Positions 1 through 9,147 of a stretch of DNA of 64,000 nt are shown here, piece after piece. Positions within the stretch are counted from its first letter, which is position 1, and every line of letters begins with the position of its first letter. Below the pieces are notes generated by a model that had not been told where the DNA came from, did no database searches, and was given only the letters and a program-made list of their open reading frames with translations. The stretch is from Pseudomonas asturiensis. Lineage in GTDB: Bacteria > Pseudomonadota > Gammaproteobacteria > Pseudomonadales > Pseudomonadaceae. The position numbers were made by a program, and so were the translations under genes. Location: assembly GCF_900143095.1 (NCBI RefSeq), contig NZ_FRDA01000009.1, positions 169,148 through 233,147 of the forward strand, in the 5' to 3' direction.

Positions 1-1689
1 ATGGATGCGGGCAACATGCTCAAACCGGCCCTGGCGCGCGGTGAGCTGCATTGCGTTGGCGCGACCACGCTCAACGAGTACCGCCAATATATAGAGAAGG
101 ATGCGGCGCTTGAGCGACGCTTCCAGAAAGTACTGGTGGACGAGCCGAGCGAAGAAGACACCATCGCGATCCTGCGTGGCCTCAAGGAGCGCTACGAAGT
201 CCACCACAAGGTCGCCATTACTGACGGCGCGATCATTGCGGCGGCGAAGCTGAGCCACCGTTACATCACCGATCGCCAGTTGCCGGACAAGGCGATTGAC
301 CTGATCGACGAAGCGGCCAGCCGCATTCGCATGGAAATCGACTCCAAGCCGGAAGTGCTTGATCGTCTTGAGCGACGCCTGATTCAACTGAAAGTGGAAG
401 CCCAGGCGCTCAAGAAAGAGAAAGACGAGGCGGCGATAAAACGTCTGGAAAAACTTCAGGACGATATCCAGCGCCTGGAGCTTGAATACGCTGACCTGGA
501 AGAAATCTGGACCTCGGAAAAAGCTGAAGTCACAGGTTCGGCGCAGATCCAGCAGAAAATCGAGCAGTCCCGTCAGGAACTGGAAGCGGCGCGTCGTCGT
601 GGCGACCTTAATCGCATGGCCGAATTGCAGTACGGGATCATCCCGGACCTGGAGCGCAGCCTGCAGATGGTCGATCAGCATGGCAAGCCAGAGAACCAGT
701 TGCTGCGCAGCAAAGTGACCGAGGAAGAGATTGCCGAAGTCGTGTCGAAGTGGACCGGCATTCCGGTCTCCAAGATGCTGGAAGGCGAGCGCGAAAAACT
801 GTTGAAGATGGAAACCTTGTTGCACAACCGGGTCATCGGTCAGGAAGAGGCCGTCGTCGCGGTGTCCAACGCGGTGCGTCGTTCACGTGCCGGGTTGTCT
901 GATCCGAACCGGCCAAGCGGCTCGTTCATGTTCCTCGGCCCGACCGGTGTGGGTAAGACCGAATTGTGCAAGGCGCTGGCGGAGTTCCTGTTCGACACCG
1001 AAGAGGCCATGGTGCGTATCGACATGTCCGAGTTCATGGAGAAACATTCCGTGGCGCGGCTTATCGGTGCGCCGCCAGGCTATGTCGGCTATGAGGAGGG
1101 CGGTTACCTGACCGAGGCCGTCCGTCGCAAACCGTACTCGGTGATCTTGCTCGATGAGGTCGAGAAGGCTCATTCGGACGTGTTCAACATTCTGTTGCAG
1201 GTGCTGGAAGACGGCCGCCTGACCGATAGCCACGGGCGCACGGTGGATTTCCGCAACACGGTCATCGTCATGACCTCCAACCTGGGCTCTGCGCAGATTC
1301 AGGAACTGGTCGGCGATCGTGAAGCGCAGCGCGCAGCGGTGATGGATGCCGTCAGTACGCACTTCCGTCCGGAGTTCATCAACCGGATCGACGAAGTGGT
1401 GATCTTCGAGCCTCTGGCGCGTGATCAGATCGCCGGTATCACCGACATCCAGCTGGACCGCCTGCGCAAGCGTCTTACCGAGCGCGAGCTTTCCCTCACG
1501 CTCAGCCCGGAGGCGCTGGACAAGCTGATTGCGGTGGGCTACGACCCGGTCTATGGCGCGCGTCCATTGAAACGAGCCATCCAGCGCTGGATCGAAAACC
1601 CGCTGGCGCAGCTGATCCTGTCGGGGAGCTTCGTACCCGGCACGGGTATTACCGGGCGCGTTGTAGACGACGAGATCGTATTTGCCTGA
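1..1689 (+). CDS. clpB: ClpB disaggregase, C-terminal part (5' end outside window)
   Basis: This is the ATP-dependent protein disaggregase ClpB, a cytosolic hexameric AAA+ chaperone that works with DnaK to dissolve heat-induced aggregates. The window opens inside the first nucleotide-binding domain (VGATTLNEYR motif). A long charged coiled-coil middle domain follows (about residues 115-240). The second AAA+ domain carries Walker A GPTGVGKT (about residue 315) and Walker B VILLDEVEKAH. About 562 codons are visible against a usual length near 855, so the missing N-terminus is simply outside the window and the ATG at base 1 is an internal Met. It ends in a strong terminator and is followed by a tRNA cluster, the conserved Pseudomonas arrangement. 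It is the chromosomal flank of the ICE. Confidence 0.97.
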   Translation: MDAGNMLKPALARGELHCVGATTLNEYRQYIEKDAALERRFQKVLVDEPSEEDTIAILRGLKERYEVHHKVAITDGAIIAAAKLSHRYITDRQLPDKAIDLIDEAASRIRMEIDSKPEVLDRLERRLIQLKVEAQALKKEKDEAAIKRLEKLQDDIQRLELEYADLEEIWTSEKAEVTGSAQIQQKIEQSRQELEAARRRGDLNRMAELQYGIIPDLERSLQMVDQHGKPENQLLRSKVTEEEIAEVVSKWTGIPVSKMLEGEREKLLKMETLLHNRVIGQEEAVVAVSNAVRRSRAGLSDPNRPSGSFMFLGPTGVGKTELCKALAEFLFDTEEAMVRIDMSEFMEKHSVARLIGAPPGYVGYEEGGYLTEAVRRKPYSVILLDEVEKAHSDVFNILLQVLEDGRLTDSHGRTVDFRNTVIVMTSNLGSAQIQELVGDREAQRAAVMDAVSTHFRPEFINRIDEVVIFEPLARDQIAGITDIQLDRLRKRLTERELSLTLSPEALDKLIAVGYDPVYGARPLKRAIQRWIENPLAQLILSGSFVPGTGITGRVVDDEIVFA

Positions 1690-1711
1690 TGGATCAGGTT
1701 GCCTTATAAAG

Positions 1712-1737
1712 AAGGGCTCCCCAACAGGAGCCCTTTT
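1712..1737 (+). terminator. Rho-independent terminator after clpB
   Basis: A 9-bp stem (AAGGGCTCC paired with GGAGCCCTT) with a short CAACA-type loop and a T run starts 23 bp after the clpB stop codon. Confidence 0.85.
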
Positions 1738-1826
1738 GATCACGACGACAGACGTAGCAAAATCAGCCCTGAAAGGCGATCTGAAAAAAAATCGCAAATC
1801 ATTGTCTTAAAAAGCAATTTAGAGGG

Positions 1827-1854
1827 TTGACAGGTGTTTTTAAAATTGTAGAAT
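1827..1854 (+). promoter_or_regulatory. Sigma-70 promoter of the tRNA cluster
   Basis: A consensus -35 TTGACA (1827-1832) and a -10 TAGAAT (1849-1854) are separated by 16 bp and followed by a GC-rich stretch (GCGCGCC), typical of stable-RNA promoters. It lies about 130 bp upstream of the first tRNA. Confidence 0.75.
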
Positions 1855-1983
1855 AGCGCGCCTCAGAGACGTGAACGCAACGATACAAACGAAGCGCAAA
1901 GGTCAATGAGATTGAAATCAAAGAGTTAACAGCGACGTGATTTCAATGCTGCAAGTGGTAACGTTGAATCTGAAATTGATAGT

Positions 1984-2059
<76 letters not shown>

Positions 2060-2088
2060 GATTTCACAAGGTTCAATGATGTTTCAGT

Positions 2089-2165
2089 CGGGGTATAGCG
2101 CAGTCCGGTAGCGCGCCTGCTTTGGGAGCAGGATGTCAGGAGTTCGAATCCCCTTACCCCGACCA
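2089..2165 (+). tRNA. tRNA-Pro (TGG), copy 1
   Basis: A 77-nt cloverleaf has acceptor CGGGGTA/TACCCCG, anticodon loop TTTGGGA giving TGG, T-arm GAGTTCGAATC and encoded CCA. It is identical over its full length to the copy at 2342-2418, while the flanking sequences differ. Confidence 0.96.
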
Positions 2166-2170
2166 TATTT

Positions 2171-2246
2171 GGGTCGTTAGCTCAGTTGGTAGAGCAGTTG
2201 GCTTTTAACCAATTGGTCGTAGGTTCGAATCCCACACGACCCACCA
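2171..2246 (+). tRNA. tRNA-Lys (TTT)
   Basis: A 76-nt cloverleaf has acceptor GGGTCGT, anticodon loop CTTTTAA giving TTT and encoded CCA. The tRNA-Lys next to clpB is the known chromosomal attachment locus for pKLC102- and PPHGI-1-type ICEs, so its 3' end is a candidate attB. I could not find a second copy of its 3' end in the window to prove it. Confidence 0.96.
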
Positions 2247-2341
2247 TTTTTGGCTCCAAGGTTCACCTTGGAGCCGAATCTTAAAGATCTGATGCCACTC
2301 GTATCAGGTCGCAGGCAGCTTGTTGAGGTGCCTTGATTTAC

Positions 2342-2418
2342 CGGGGTATAGCGCAGTCCGGTAGCGCGCCTGCTTTGGGAGCAGGATGTCAGGAGTTCGA
2401 ATCCCCTTACCCCGACCA
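2342..2418 (+). tRNA. tRNA-Pro (TGG), copy 2
   Basis: This is an exact duplicate of the tRNA-Pro at 2089-2165, with unrelated upstream sequence. It is the last tRNA before the ICE integrase. It may be an ordinary chromosomal paralogue. It may also be a tRNA copy at the ICE boundary, because the canonical Pseudomonas order as I recall it is Asn-Pro-Lys only. Confidence 0.96.
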
Positions 2419-2564
2419 AACGTTGTGTGGCTTTACTTCAAGATTCTATAGGGTGGAACATGCGTGTGCTGAAGCAGGCACTTCCGTCTGAGGGATTTTG
2501 AACCCAGACAAGCAGCCGTCTGTCGCGAAACATAGCGCCGGCAATCGGTGATGTCAAATTGGAG

Positions 2565-2607
2565 CGCCCCGTTCCGAGCGAAAGCTTGTGAACGGGGCGT
2601 TTTTTTT
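2565..2607 (+). terminator. Terminator of the tRNA operon
   Basis: CGCCCCGTTC (2565-2574) pairs perfectly with GAACGGGGCG (2590-2599) and is followed by eight T residues. It lies 147 bp after the last tRNA. The rest of the 2419-2744 interval has no gene I can support, and the ICE left junction probably lies in or at the edge of this interval. Confidence 0.88.
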
Positions 2608-2744
2608 GGCAAAAAATGCTGTGCTGCGCGTGTATCGGCCCCGCCAATCCTGTCATTAGGCCGAATCCATAAATTATCGACCGAGCGACGTGTCTTCTGA
2701 TAATGGCAGAATGATTATTTTTACCGCGCACTGGAGCAGCTGGA

Positions 2745-4148
2745 TCATCCGGATCTGCCTATCCAGCCGGTGAGTTCCAGCATCTCAGGACGCAGCTGAT
2801 GTTCATCTTTGTTTAAGCTCACTGGTTCAGGAGCGGGATCACTTCCCGCGATATTTTCTTGGACCCATCGCGTCAGTTCACCCAAGCTTCTGAGTAGATC
2901 TTCTGGACTGGGGCAGCCCAGCGGCAACTGACTTGTTTCTGAGTCAGTGCTTATGGGCGGTGAGGTTCGGACGTTTTGGCCCGCAGCACCACCCGCAGAA
3001 TCAACCGTCACTGTGATTTGTGCTTGTTTTCGATGCAAGGGCACGGGTTGAGTCAGCTGTTTGCCTTGTGAACGGCTCAATAGGGTTTTGGACTGAGTGG
3101 CGTTTTCTTCCTTGTACGCTGCCACCGGCATCAAGTCCTTCACTGGGGCAGTTATTGACGGATGTTTTTCAGCGCGCACCGCTGCATCTGTCTTAGCCAT
3201 GTAGCTGATCTTCGCCGGACGCTTCCCTCGCTCATTCATCACCGCCCGCATCATGTCGTAATCGGGCTCGATGTAATCCATTGTGGTTGCGATATTTGAG
3301 TGGTTCAGCAATTTCTTGGTTAGATAGATATTGCGCTCCGGGAGTGTCATCAGCTCACTGGCGATCGTGTGGCGGAATCTGTGAGGTGTCATCCGTGTGC
3401 CCGTCATTGCGGTGAGCTTTTTGTACATCGCTTCGACTTGGTGGGAGTTCATTTCCTGACGACGGTAGTGGCCTGAAAATCTGTTCACGTTGAACAACTG
3501 GTCACCCGGCTGGAACCTCAAAGCCTTTGCTGCCTGCATAAGGGCTTCAAGCTGAGGCAGGAGACCATCTGGAATCGGTATCAGGAATTCGCGATGAGTC
3601 TTCTCTGTCTCCCCTCTAATCCTGATCAGCCTGTCCCTCAGATACACATCTGCGTAACGTAGGCACAAAAGCGCGTTCAGCCTAAGTCCCGTGTAATAAA
3701 ATGTCTCAAAGACAGACAGCCAGAACCAGGCTGGGGTGATTTCTGTGCGTTCGGCCGTCGTTCGCTCTTCCGCTGCCAGGACTTTGAGCCAGTTTCTAGC
3801 TCGAACTGTCGCGTCGTTCGCGACAGTTTTTTTCGGGCGCTTTGGAGGCACTACGCGTGTATTTTTAAGCGGGTTGACTACCAGATCAATCAACCCGTGC
3901 TCTATGGCGTAGCCGTAGATCGTGCGCAAGTGACTTGAGTAGGTATTCCAGCTTCGCTTAGAAATTCTTTCCAATTCAGACCTGCGCCAGTCAAGCATAT
4001 CCCGATGAGTCGTTTCACAAGCAAGACAGTCGCCGAAAAACCTCACGTATGACTTTGTTGCTGCCAAGTAAATTTTTACCGTGTCTGGTCTCAAATCATG
4101 AGTGAGAATGTACTCTTGGGTCAGCTCCGGAAGCGTCATGGTGTTCAT
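2745..4148 (-). CDS. int: ICE tyrosine integrase
   Basis: This is a tyrosine site-specific recombinase expected to integrate and excise the ICE at the adjacent tRNA locus. It has an N-terminal SAM-like core-binding domain (about residues 1-110) and a catalytic domain with the first Arg in YTGLRLNALLCLRYAD, HRFRH for the His-x-x-Arg box, and LNHSNIATTMDYIEP carrying the second His and the nucleophilic Tyr. A poorly conserved C-terminal tail of about 130 residues follows. At 467 residues it is longer than minimal phage integrases. Its ATG overlaps the relaxase stop by 4 nt (ATGA), so the two are probably translated together. Position beside the tRNAs is the usual place for the integrase at one end of an ICE. 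Confidence 0.9.
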   Translation of the reverse strand: MNTMTLPELTQEYILTHDLRPDTVKIYLAATKSYVRFFGDCLACETTHRDMLDWRRSELERISKRSWNTYSSHLRTIYGYAIEHGLIDLVVNPLKNTRVVPPKRPKKTVANDATVRARNWLKVLAAEERTTAERTEITPAWFWLSVFETFYYTGLRLNALLCLRYADVYLRDRLIRIRGETEKTHREFLIPIPDGLLPQLEALMQAAKALRFQPGDQLFNVNRFSGHYRRQEMNSHQVEAMYKKLTAMTGTRMTPHRFRHTIASELMTLPERNIYLTKKLLNHSNIATTMDYIEPDYDMMRAVMNERGKRPAKISYMAKTDAAVRAEKHPSITAPVKDLMPVAAYKEENATQSKTLLSRSQGKQLTQPVPLHRKQAQITVTVDSAGGAAGQNVRTSPPISTDSETSQLPLGCPSPEDLLRSLGELTRWVQENIAGSDPAPEPVSLNKDEHQLRPEMLELTGWIGRSG

Positions 4149-6085
4149 TCAGATGTTTCCTTATCTGCCAAGTCAGCCAGGGTTATGACCGGGTTGTCAT
4201 AAGGCACTTCGCTGAATACGTCGGTAGGCTCCAGGAGCAGATAGCCCCTTAATTGCTTGCTTTTGCGCGGACCCTTCACTAAGCAGGTCCAGATGTTCAA
4301 GCCAGCAGCTGTCTTGCGATGTTTTTTCAGTTTCTCAAACGCCCGTTGCACCACCTGCCAAGCCTCCAGGTCACGCTCCTTGGCCTCTCGCTCAATCGCA
4401 GGATGCTCAAGTGCGTAGCGTTTGAAGATGTCCGGGCTGACCAGAAAGGCGGTGCTATCCACTGTATGCACACGTGCTTTGGCGTCGTTGATTATGATTC
4501 GGTGGGAAATAACGCCGCCCCTCAACCAAGTCAGAAAATTAGCGCCGTGGTTTGGGGCTGAGTCAGCCGAGCTGTTCGTGGTCGCTGCTGCTGGAGCAGT
4601 TCCGCTGACGCGTGTTTCTGCTTCAGTTTGTTTAGGTTGACTGAGCCGTGTGGGTGCTTTGATAGGGGGCGAGAAGGGGATCTCGTCCTTATCATCGTGG
4701 TCTTTCTCTAAGCTTTGTATCGTATCCGCTGGGGCGGCTGCAGCAATTGGTACCGGGTCAGGAAATAAATCCAGCAGCTCATCTAACGCATCAAAATCTT
4801 TTGCCGGTGCCGGTGTTTGCTTGGTAGTTGCTTGCGATGCAGCCTGATCGACAACAACAAGCGGTTTTTTGGCTGAACCCGGCTCTGTTTCTCCGGTTGG
4901 TTGACTTATCTGGTCAGCATCGCCTGCAGCTGAAGCAGACTCTACTGTTAGTGTCCCGGTATAGGCCTCGGGTCGATCTTTTGCGTTTGGCCAGATCAGT
5001 GCCGGCGCTATTTTCAGCACTGTGAACGTATTCTTCCAGCCACGGCCATTGTCGATGCTGGCCTTCCAGATCGCCTTACCCTCACCGTTTGGTTGGATGA
5101 TCGCCTGGTCTTGCAGCAGATTGAACATTGGAGCATTCGAAGTGGGGATGTGCTCGATCCCCTGAGAAAGCAAATGAGCTCGTAACTGATCCACTGCTGG
5201 CTTGCTGACAAGCCACAAGCCATCCTGAGTCAGCCAGCCGTCAGACGGACCATCGGGCTGGTTCAGCTTGAATTTCTCAGATACGAGCATCCGCAAGCCT
5301 TCAGCCAGTTGCCGCTGGATGGACTGCTTGGGAGCAGACATCGCGCGAGCCGGGTTACCGCCCAATTCCTGCGCCACGGACGCTTGGTCAGCTTGCGACA
5401 CGATTTCGCCAAGGATATCGGCATGCTCATACTGGCCTGCGAACGCAAACACCAGCTGCGCCCAAAGTTCTGGAAAGCCGCTGAGCCAGTCGAGTGCTTT
5501 TGCTGGTATCACTCTGCAGTAGATCAGCGAGGATGCTGCACCATGCAGTCTGTAGTCGCGGCCTTTCACATACTTAAAGCGATATGGCTGATCCAGAGGC
5601 CCGTGCCATGGGTGCCAGATGGCGCCATCGGCGAGTTCTACTTTTACGTCTACCGCAATCTTCCCTAAGTCATGGACCAACGCTCCGTATGCGGATGCGG
5701 CAGACCATGCCTCAGACTGGGCAGCTTGCGACTCTGGCGGCGCTCCAATCGGCAAAAGATACATCTGCCGGATTTTCAGCGCGTACGCGACGATTTCTAG
5801 TCCATGATCCAGCATGCCGCCATGGTAAGCATGGTGGTGGTTCTCTGATGCGGGAAGATGTTGTACCAACGCCGCGTAGCTTTTGAAGGCTTGCACATAG
5901 AGCGTTTCGAATTGCTCGCGAGGGAGCGACGTCCGTTGCCAGATGTTTTCAATGAGCTGACGCCGACGGGGAGTGGAGAGTAATGCATCGGGTGACTCTG
6001 GTCTGAAAAAGCCCGCATTAGAGTTGGATGGTGTGGTCGGAGACGCTTTTCTTCGCAACAGAAAATTGAGCATTGAGGCACCCAT
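4145..6085 (-). CDS. traI: MobH-family relaxase TraI (TraI_2 domain)
   Basis: This relaxase should nick the origin of transfer and pilot the transferred strand. The N-terminal TraI_2 region (about residues 30-330) contains ENHHHAYHGGMLDHGLEI, with the three-His cluster diagnostic of MobH, and HDLGK, the HD-type metal site. A low-complexity Pro/Ala/Thr linker (about 370-500) leads to a conserved C-terminal domain (FLTWLRGGVISHRIIINDAKARVH and GYLLLEP) typical of ICE TraI proteins. The length of 646 aa is normal for the family. The ATG used here has no clear Shine-Dalgarno sequence; Met5 (base 6073) is an alternative. It is upstream of and coupled to int. Confidence 0.92.
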   Translation of the reverse strand: MGASMLNFLLRRKASPTTPSNSNAGFFRPESPDALLSTPRRRQLIENIWQRTSLPREQFETLYVQAFKSYAALVQHLPASENHHHAYHGGMLDHGLEIVAYALKIRQMYLLPIGAPPESQAAQSEAWSAASAYGALVHDLGKIAVDVKVELADGAIWHPWHGPLDQPYRFKYVKGRDYRLHGAASSLIYCRVIPAKALDWLSGFPELWAQLVFAFAGQYEHADILGEIVSQADQASVAQELGGNPARAMSAPKQSIQRQLAEGLRMLVSEKFKLNQPDGPSDGWLTQDGLWLVSKPAVDQLRAHLLSQGIEHIPTSNAPMFNLLQDQAIIQPNGEGKAIWKASIDNGRGWKNTFTVLKIAPALIWPNAKDRPEAYTGTLTVESASAAGDADQISQPTGETEPGSAKKPLVVVDQAASQATTKQTPAPAKDFDALDELLDLFPDPVPIAAAAPADTIQSLEKDHDDKDEIPFSPPIKAPTRLSQPKQTEAETRVSGTAPAAATTNSSADSAPNHGANFLTWLRGGVISHRIIINDAKARVHTVDSTAFLVSPDIFKRYALEHPAIEREAKERDLEAWQVVQRAFEKLKKHRKTAAGLNIWTCLVKGPRKSKQLRGYLLLEPTDVFSEVPYDNPVITLADLADKETSE

Positions 6086-6478
6086 GATGGAGTCATTGGT
6101 GGGCCTTTTGCTCTACATGGCTCAACGTGACAAGTCGAAACCCATATCCGTCCTGGAAAGGTTATGCAGCTAAACGAGTGTGCTGTAGGTTGGGATCCAA
6201 CCCTGATCATCGCGATATGGTGCCACGGCTATCAGAGAAAATGTAGCCCCACAAAACAGCGCTTCATGATGCAGGTAGAGGCTGCCCCCCCATTGCGAAA
6301 TGCTTTCAGTGGCCTTTTGTTGCTGTTCCTTTCCGGCGGTTCCGCCGGCCTTTTCAGGTAAGGCACTTACCCTTATTCCCCATTCCATTCAAACCCTTCG
6401 CTTTGCCATTTGGTTCAGCCCATTTTGCCTTTTCTGTGCCGGTCAGGGCCAAGGATGGTCGAGTGCCTGCTGCAGGTT
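6086..6478. other. Non-coding interval between traI and SRAP gene
   Basis: No open frame here has codon use or a ribosome site I would support. It contains a GC-rich hairpin, CCGGCGG (6333-6339) with CCGCCGG (6342-6348), followed by CCTTTTC, which could end rightward transcription. Lying just upstream of the relaxase it is one possible place for oriT, but I see no recognisable nick-site motif. Confidence 0.4.
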
Positions 6479-7189
6479 TTATTTGCTGGAGGCACCAGTC
6501 ATGTTTAGAGGCTGAATCAATTTGGGTCCTTGGTTTTTTACGTTGCCCACTGCGCGATCAACAGGGAACCACTCAAAATCATCGACAGGCCTGCAGTGCT
6601 CCTTTACCAGTTTTTCTGCTGCCAGGGGTGTGCAATCAAGATCAAGCCAAGTCCGTGCATCCTCTGCAGATAGCACAACAGGGCGACGATCATGGATGTC
6701 GACCATTCCCGAATCGCTCGCGGCAGTGATAATCACGAAACCGTCACCGTCATGCGGTTCTAGTCGGGAATGCACTTGGGCCAGTGCTGCAAAAAACATC
6801 GGTTTCTTGCTCTTCAACCTGATGAAGTAGGGCTGCTTTTTCTTTGGCTCTGCTGGGTCCTTCACCCATTCGAACCAGCCATTTGCAGGCGCCACGACCC
6901 GACCAGCAGGCCACAACTCCCTGAAAAACTTCCCGGTCATTACGGTTTCAACGCGAGCGTTGATAGGAGCCTGACGTTCGCCTCTAGCCCAAAACGGCTC
7001 CCAACCCCAGTGAACCCTGTCGACGCTTAAGCCCTTTTCAGTGGGTCTGATTACTTCAACCTTCGTGGTCGGAGCAACGTTGTATCGCTCGAGAGGCCAA
7101 ATATCGTACCCGTTGATTATTAGCTGCTCTGGGGCGAGCTCTTTGAGGTAGTGGTCCATCGTTTCGTATATCGAATAGCGTCCGCACAT
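6479..7189 (-). CDS. SRAP/HMCES-family abasic-site sensor (YedK-like)
   Basis: SRAP proteins crosslink through their N-terminal Cys to abasic sites in single-stranded DNA and protect them. The protein begins MCGRYSIYE, with the catalytic Cys2 exposed after Met removal. It has the conserved NARVET segment, the PANGWFEW active-site strand with its Glu, and the C-terminal IHDRRPVVL containing the active-site His. The length of 236 aa fits. It is divergent from rulA across a 113-bp region holding a LexA box, so SOS control is likely. The role fits an element that moves and replicates as single-stranded DNA. Confidence 0.92.
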   Translation of the reverse strand: MCGRYSIYETMDHYLKELAPEQLIINGYDIWPLERYNVAPTTKVEVIRPTEKGLSVDRVHWGWEPFWARGERQAPINARVETVMTGKFFRELWPAGRVVAPANGWFEWVKDPAEPKKKQPYFIRLKSKKPMFFAALAQVHSRLEPHDGDGFVIITAASDSGMVDIHDRRPVVLSAEDARTWLDLDCTPLAAEKLVKEHCRPVDDFEWFPVDRAVGNVKNQGPKLIQPLNMTGASSK

Positions 7190-7261
7190 GATGTCACCCG
7201 TAATGTCACTCGTCGAAAACCCCAGCCTGTTCGATTGACCGCATGGGGGGTAAGGGGTTTA

Positions 7262-7277
7262 CTGTATATCTGTACAG
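7262..7277. promoter_or_regulatory. LexA box between SRAP gene and rulAB
   Basis: The 16-mer CTGTATATCTGTACAG has perfect CTGT-N8-ACAG form. It lies 26 bp before the rulA ATG and 73 bp before the SRAP start. One operator can therefore serve both divergent promoters. Confidence 0.9.
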
Positions 7278-7302
7278 TTAATTTCTCTACCAGGTGTTCG
7301 CC

Positions 7303-7737
7303 ATGAGCGTAGTCATTCTCGGCCCATTGTCAGAAGGGGGTTGCAAGCTCCCGCTTTACTCATTCCAGGTGCCAGCCGGATTTGCATCTCCCGCTGTTGA
7401 TTACATCGAAAAGCACGTTTCGTTGGATGAGATGGCCGAGGTACGGGCGCCTCACGTGTATCTGGCCAAGATTCTCGGAGACAGCATGGTTGGGGCAGGC
7501 ATATACGATAAGGATCTGATCGTGGTAGACCGCAGCCGTAATGCAGAGCACGGCGAAGTCGTGGTGGCGGCTCTGAACAACTCTGATCCGGTATGTAAGC
7601 GCCTCTATATGATGAATGGGGTCGTGAAGCTTCAGTCGGAGAACAGCGCGTATCCGACACGGCACATATTGGAGGGTGACAACCTCGTCATCTGGGGCAT
7701 AGTCACTTACAACCTGCATCGCCATGGAAAAGCATAA
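7303..7737 (+). CDS. rulA: UmuD-like SOS mutagenesis protein RulA
   Basis: This is a UmuD-type S24 peptidase that self-cleaves in a RecA-dependent way to activate the partner polymerase. Gly-rich cleavage-region residues lie near the N-terminus. The catalytic Ser is in LGDSMVGAGIYDKDLIVVDR and the catalytic Lys in SDPVCKRL. I chose ATG 7303 rather than the in-frame GTG at 7294 because AGG lies about 8 nt before it. The stop overlaps the rulB start by 14 nt. RulAB is the plasmid- and ICE-borne UV-tolerance pair of P. syringae. Transcription is expected to depend on the LexA box just upstream. Confidence 0.93.
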   Translation: MSVVILGPLSEGGCKLPLYSFQVPAGFASPAVDYIEKHVSLDEMAEVRAPHVYLAKILGDSMVGAGIYDKDLIVVDRSRNAEHGEVVVAALNNSDPVCKRLYMMNGVVKLQSENSAYPTRHILEGDNLVIWGIVTYNLHRHGKA

Positions 7738-9004
7738 GCCAGTATTCGCGCTGATCGACTGCAATTGCTTCTATGCCAGCTGTGAGCGCGTATTTCGGCC
7801 AGACCTCGAAAAGACCCCCATCGTGGTTCTCAGCAACAATGACGGATGCGTAATCGCTCGCAGCTACGACGCCAAGCCGTTTGTGAAAATGGGCGCTCCC
7901 TATTTTCAGATCAAGGATGTGCTGAGGCGAAAAGGCATCAAGGTTTTCAGCAGCAACTATGCGCTGTACGGAGACATGAGTGAGCGCGTGATGTCCATTA
8001 TCGAGTCCATGGTGCCAGCCTCCGAGGTTTACAGCATTGATGAGGCGTTTGCCGATCTAACGGGTGTTCCAGGCGATCTGACCGCGTTCGGACGTCACGT
8101 TCGGGCGACCATTCTCAAATGCACAGGCATACCCGTCGGCGTTGGCATTGGGCCTACTAAAACGCTCTCCAAGCTTGCTAACTACACTGCTAAGCGATTG
8201 CTTTCACACACGGGCGGTGTGGTGGATATCTGCGATCTCCATAATCGCAACTGGGTGCTGCGCAATACGGCGGTGTCTGAGGTCTGGGGAGTTGGCAGAA
8301 AGATGAAGGCTCACTTGGAGGGCATGAACATCCGCACCGCCATGGATCTCGCCCGTGCCGATGCCCGGACGTTGAGAGATCGGTTCAGCGTTGTCATAGA
8401 GAAAACCGCGCGAGAGCTCGCCGGCATTCCGTGCCTGGAGCTGGGTGAGGCTGCACCGCCCAAGCAGGAGATCTGCTGTAGCAGGATGTTCGGCAACCGG
8501 CTCACGACCATCGAGCCGATCAAGGAGGCAGTTGCAACTTACACCCAGCGGGCAGCTGAAAAGCTTCGTTCGCAGAATTCTCTGTGCAAGAAGATCCGAG
8601 TAAGTATCCGTACTGGGATGTTCAATCCGGATGAGGCCAAGTACGCCAACGGCGTGTTGGTTGAGTTGCCGTACCCAACCAACGACGTCCGGTTGATGAC
8701 CAAAGCTGCGACAGAGGCTGTAAATCGTCTGTTCCGACCTGGATTCAAGTACAGCAAAGCCGAGGTGCTGCTTCTGGATCTGCGACAACCTGGTGAATTC
8801 ACAGATGACTTATTTGCAGCCAGCCAACCAGCTGCAGTTGAGAAGGTGATGGGCGTTCTGGATGAGATCAACACTCGCTGGGGCAGGGGGACGTTGAGGG
8901 CTGGAAGTGTCCCCGCAGATCCTCATTGGGCTATGCGTCGTGATCTAATGAGCCAGAGTTATACGACTAAGCTCGATCAGCTGTGGATCGTCAGAAGTCA
9001 GTGA
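7724..9004 (+). CDS. rulB: UmuC-like Y-family DNA polymerase RulB
   Basis: This is the error-prone translesion polymerase subunit, partner of RulA. The N-terminal catalytic core shows FALIDCNCFYASCERVF and VYSIDEAFADLTG, which hold the metal-binding acidic residues. It also has the finger motif NNDGCVIARS and helix-hairpin-helix region GVGIGPTKTLSKLANY. A C-terminal UmuC-type extension (DUF4113-like, ending near RWGRGTLRAGS) is present. The 426 aa are full length. rulB is reported as an insertion hotspot for integron-like elements in P. syringae, but here the frame is intact. Confidence 0.95.
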   Translation: MEKHKPVFALIDCNCFYASCERVFRPDLEKTPIVVLSNNDGCVIARSYDAKPFVKMGAPYFQIKDVLRRKGIKVFSSNYALYGDMSERVMSIIESMVPASEVYSIDEAFADLTGVPGDLTAFGRHVRATILKCTGIPVGVGIGPTKTLSKLANYTAKRLLSHTGGVVDICDLHNRNWVLRNTAVSEVWGVGRKMKAHLEGMNIRTAMDLARADARTLRDRFSVVIEKTARELAGIPCLELGEAAPPKQEICCSRMFGNRLTTIEPIKEAVATYTQRAAEKLRSQNSLCKKIRVSIRTGMFNPDEAKYANGVLVELPYPTNDVRLMTKAATEAVNRLFRPGFKYSKAEVLLLDLRQPGEFTDDLFAASQPAAVEKVMGVLDEINTRWGRGTLRAGSVPADPHWAMRRDLMSQSYTTKLDQLWIVRSQ

Positions 9005-9147
9005 ATACAAACTTAGATCATATCTGTTTCAGTTCCAAAGGCATTCGTCGGAAGGTTGATTTCACAGGTAAAGTAGGTTGAATATAGGGATAGATAGGTC
9101 TATAAATGATGTCATAACGACATGCTTGGATGGGTCACGAGGTGACT

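Noticed and set aside
883..1797. A 304-codon minus-strand frame
   Set aside because: It is antisense to clpB, with no family resemblance and no ribosome site.
8204..8788. A 194-codon minus-strand frame inside rulB
   Set aside because: It is antisense to a clearly functional polymerase gene with no supporting motif.
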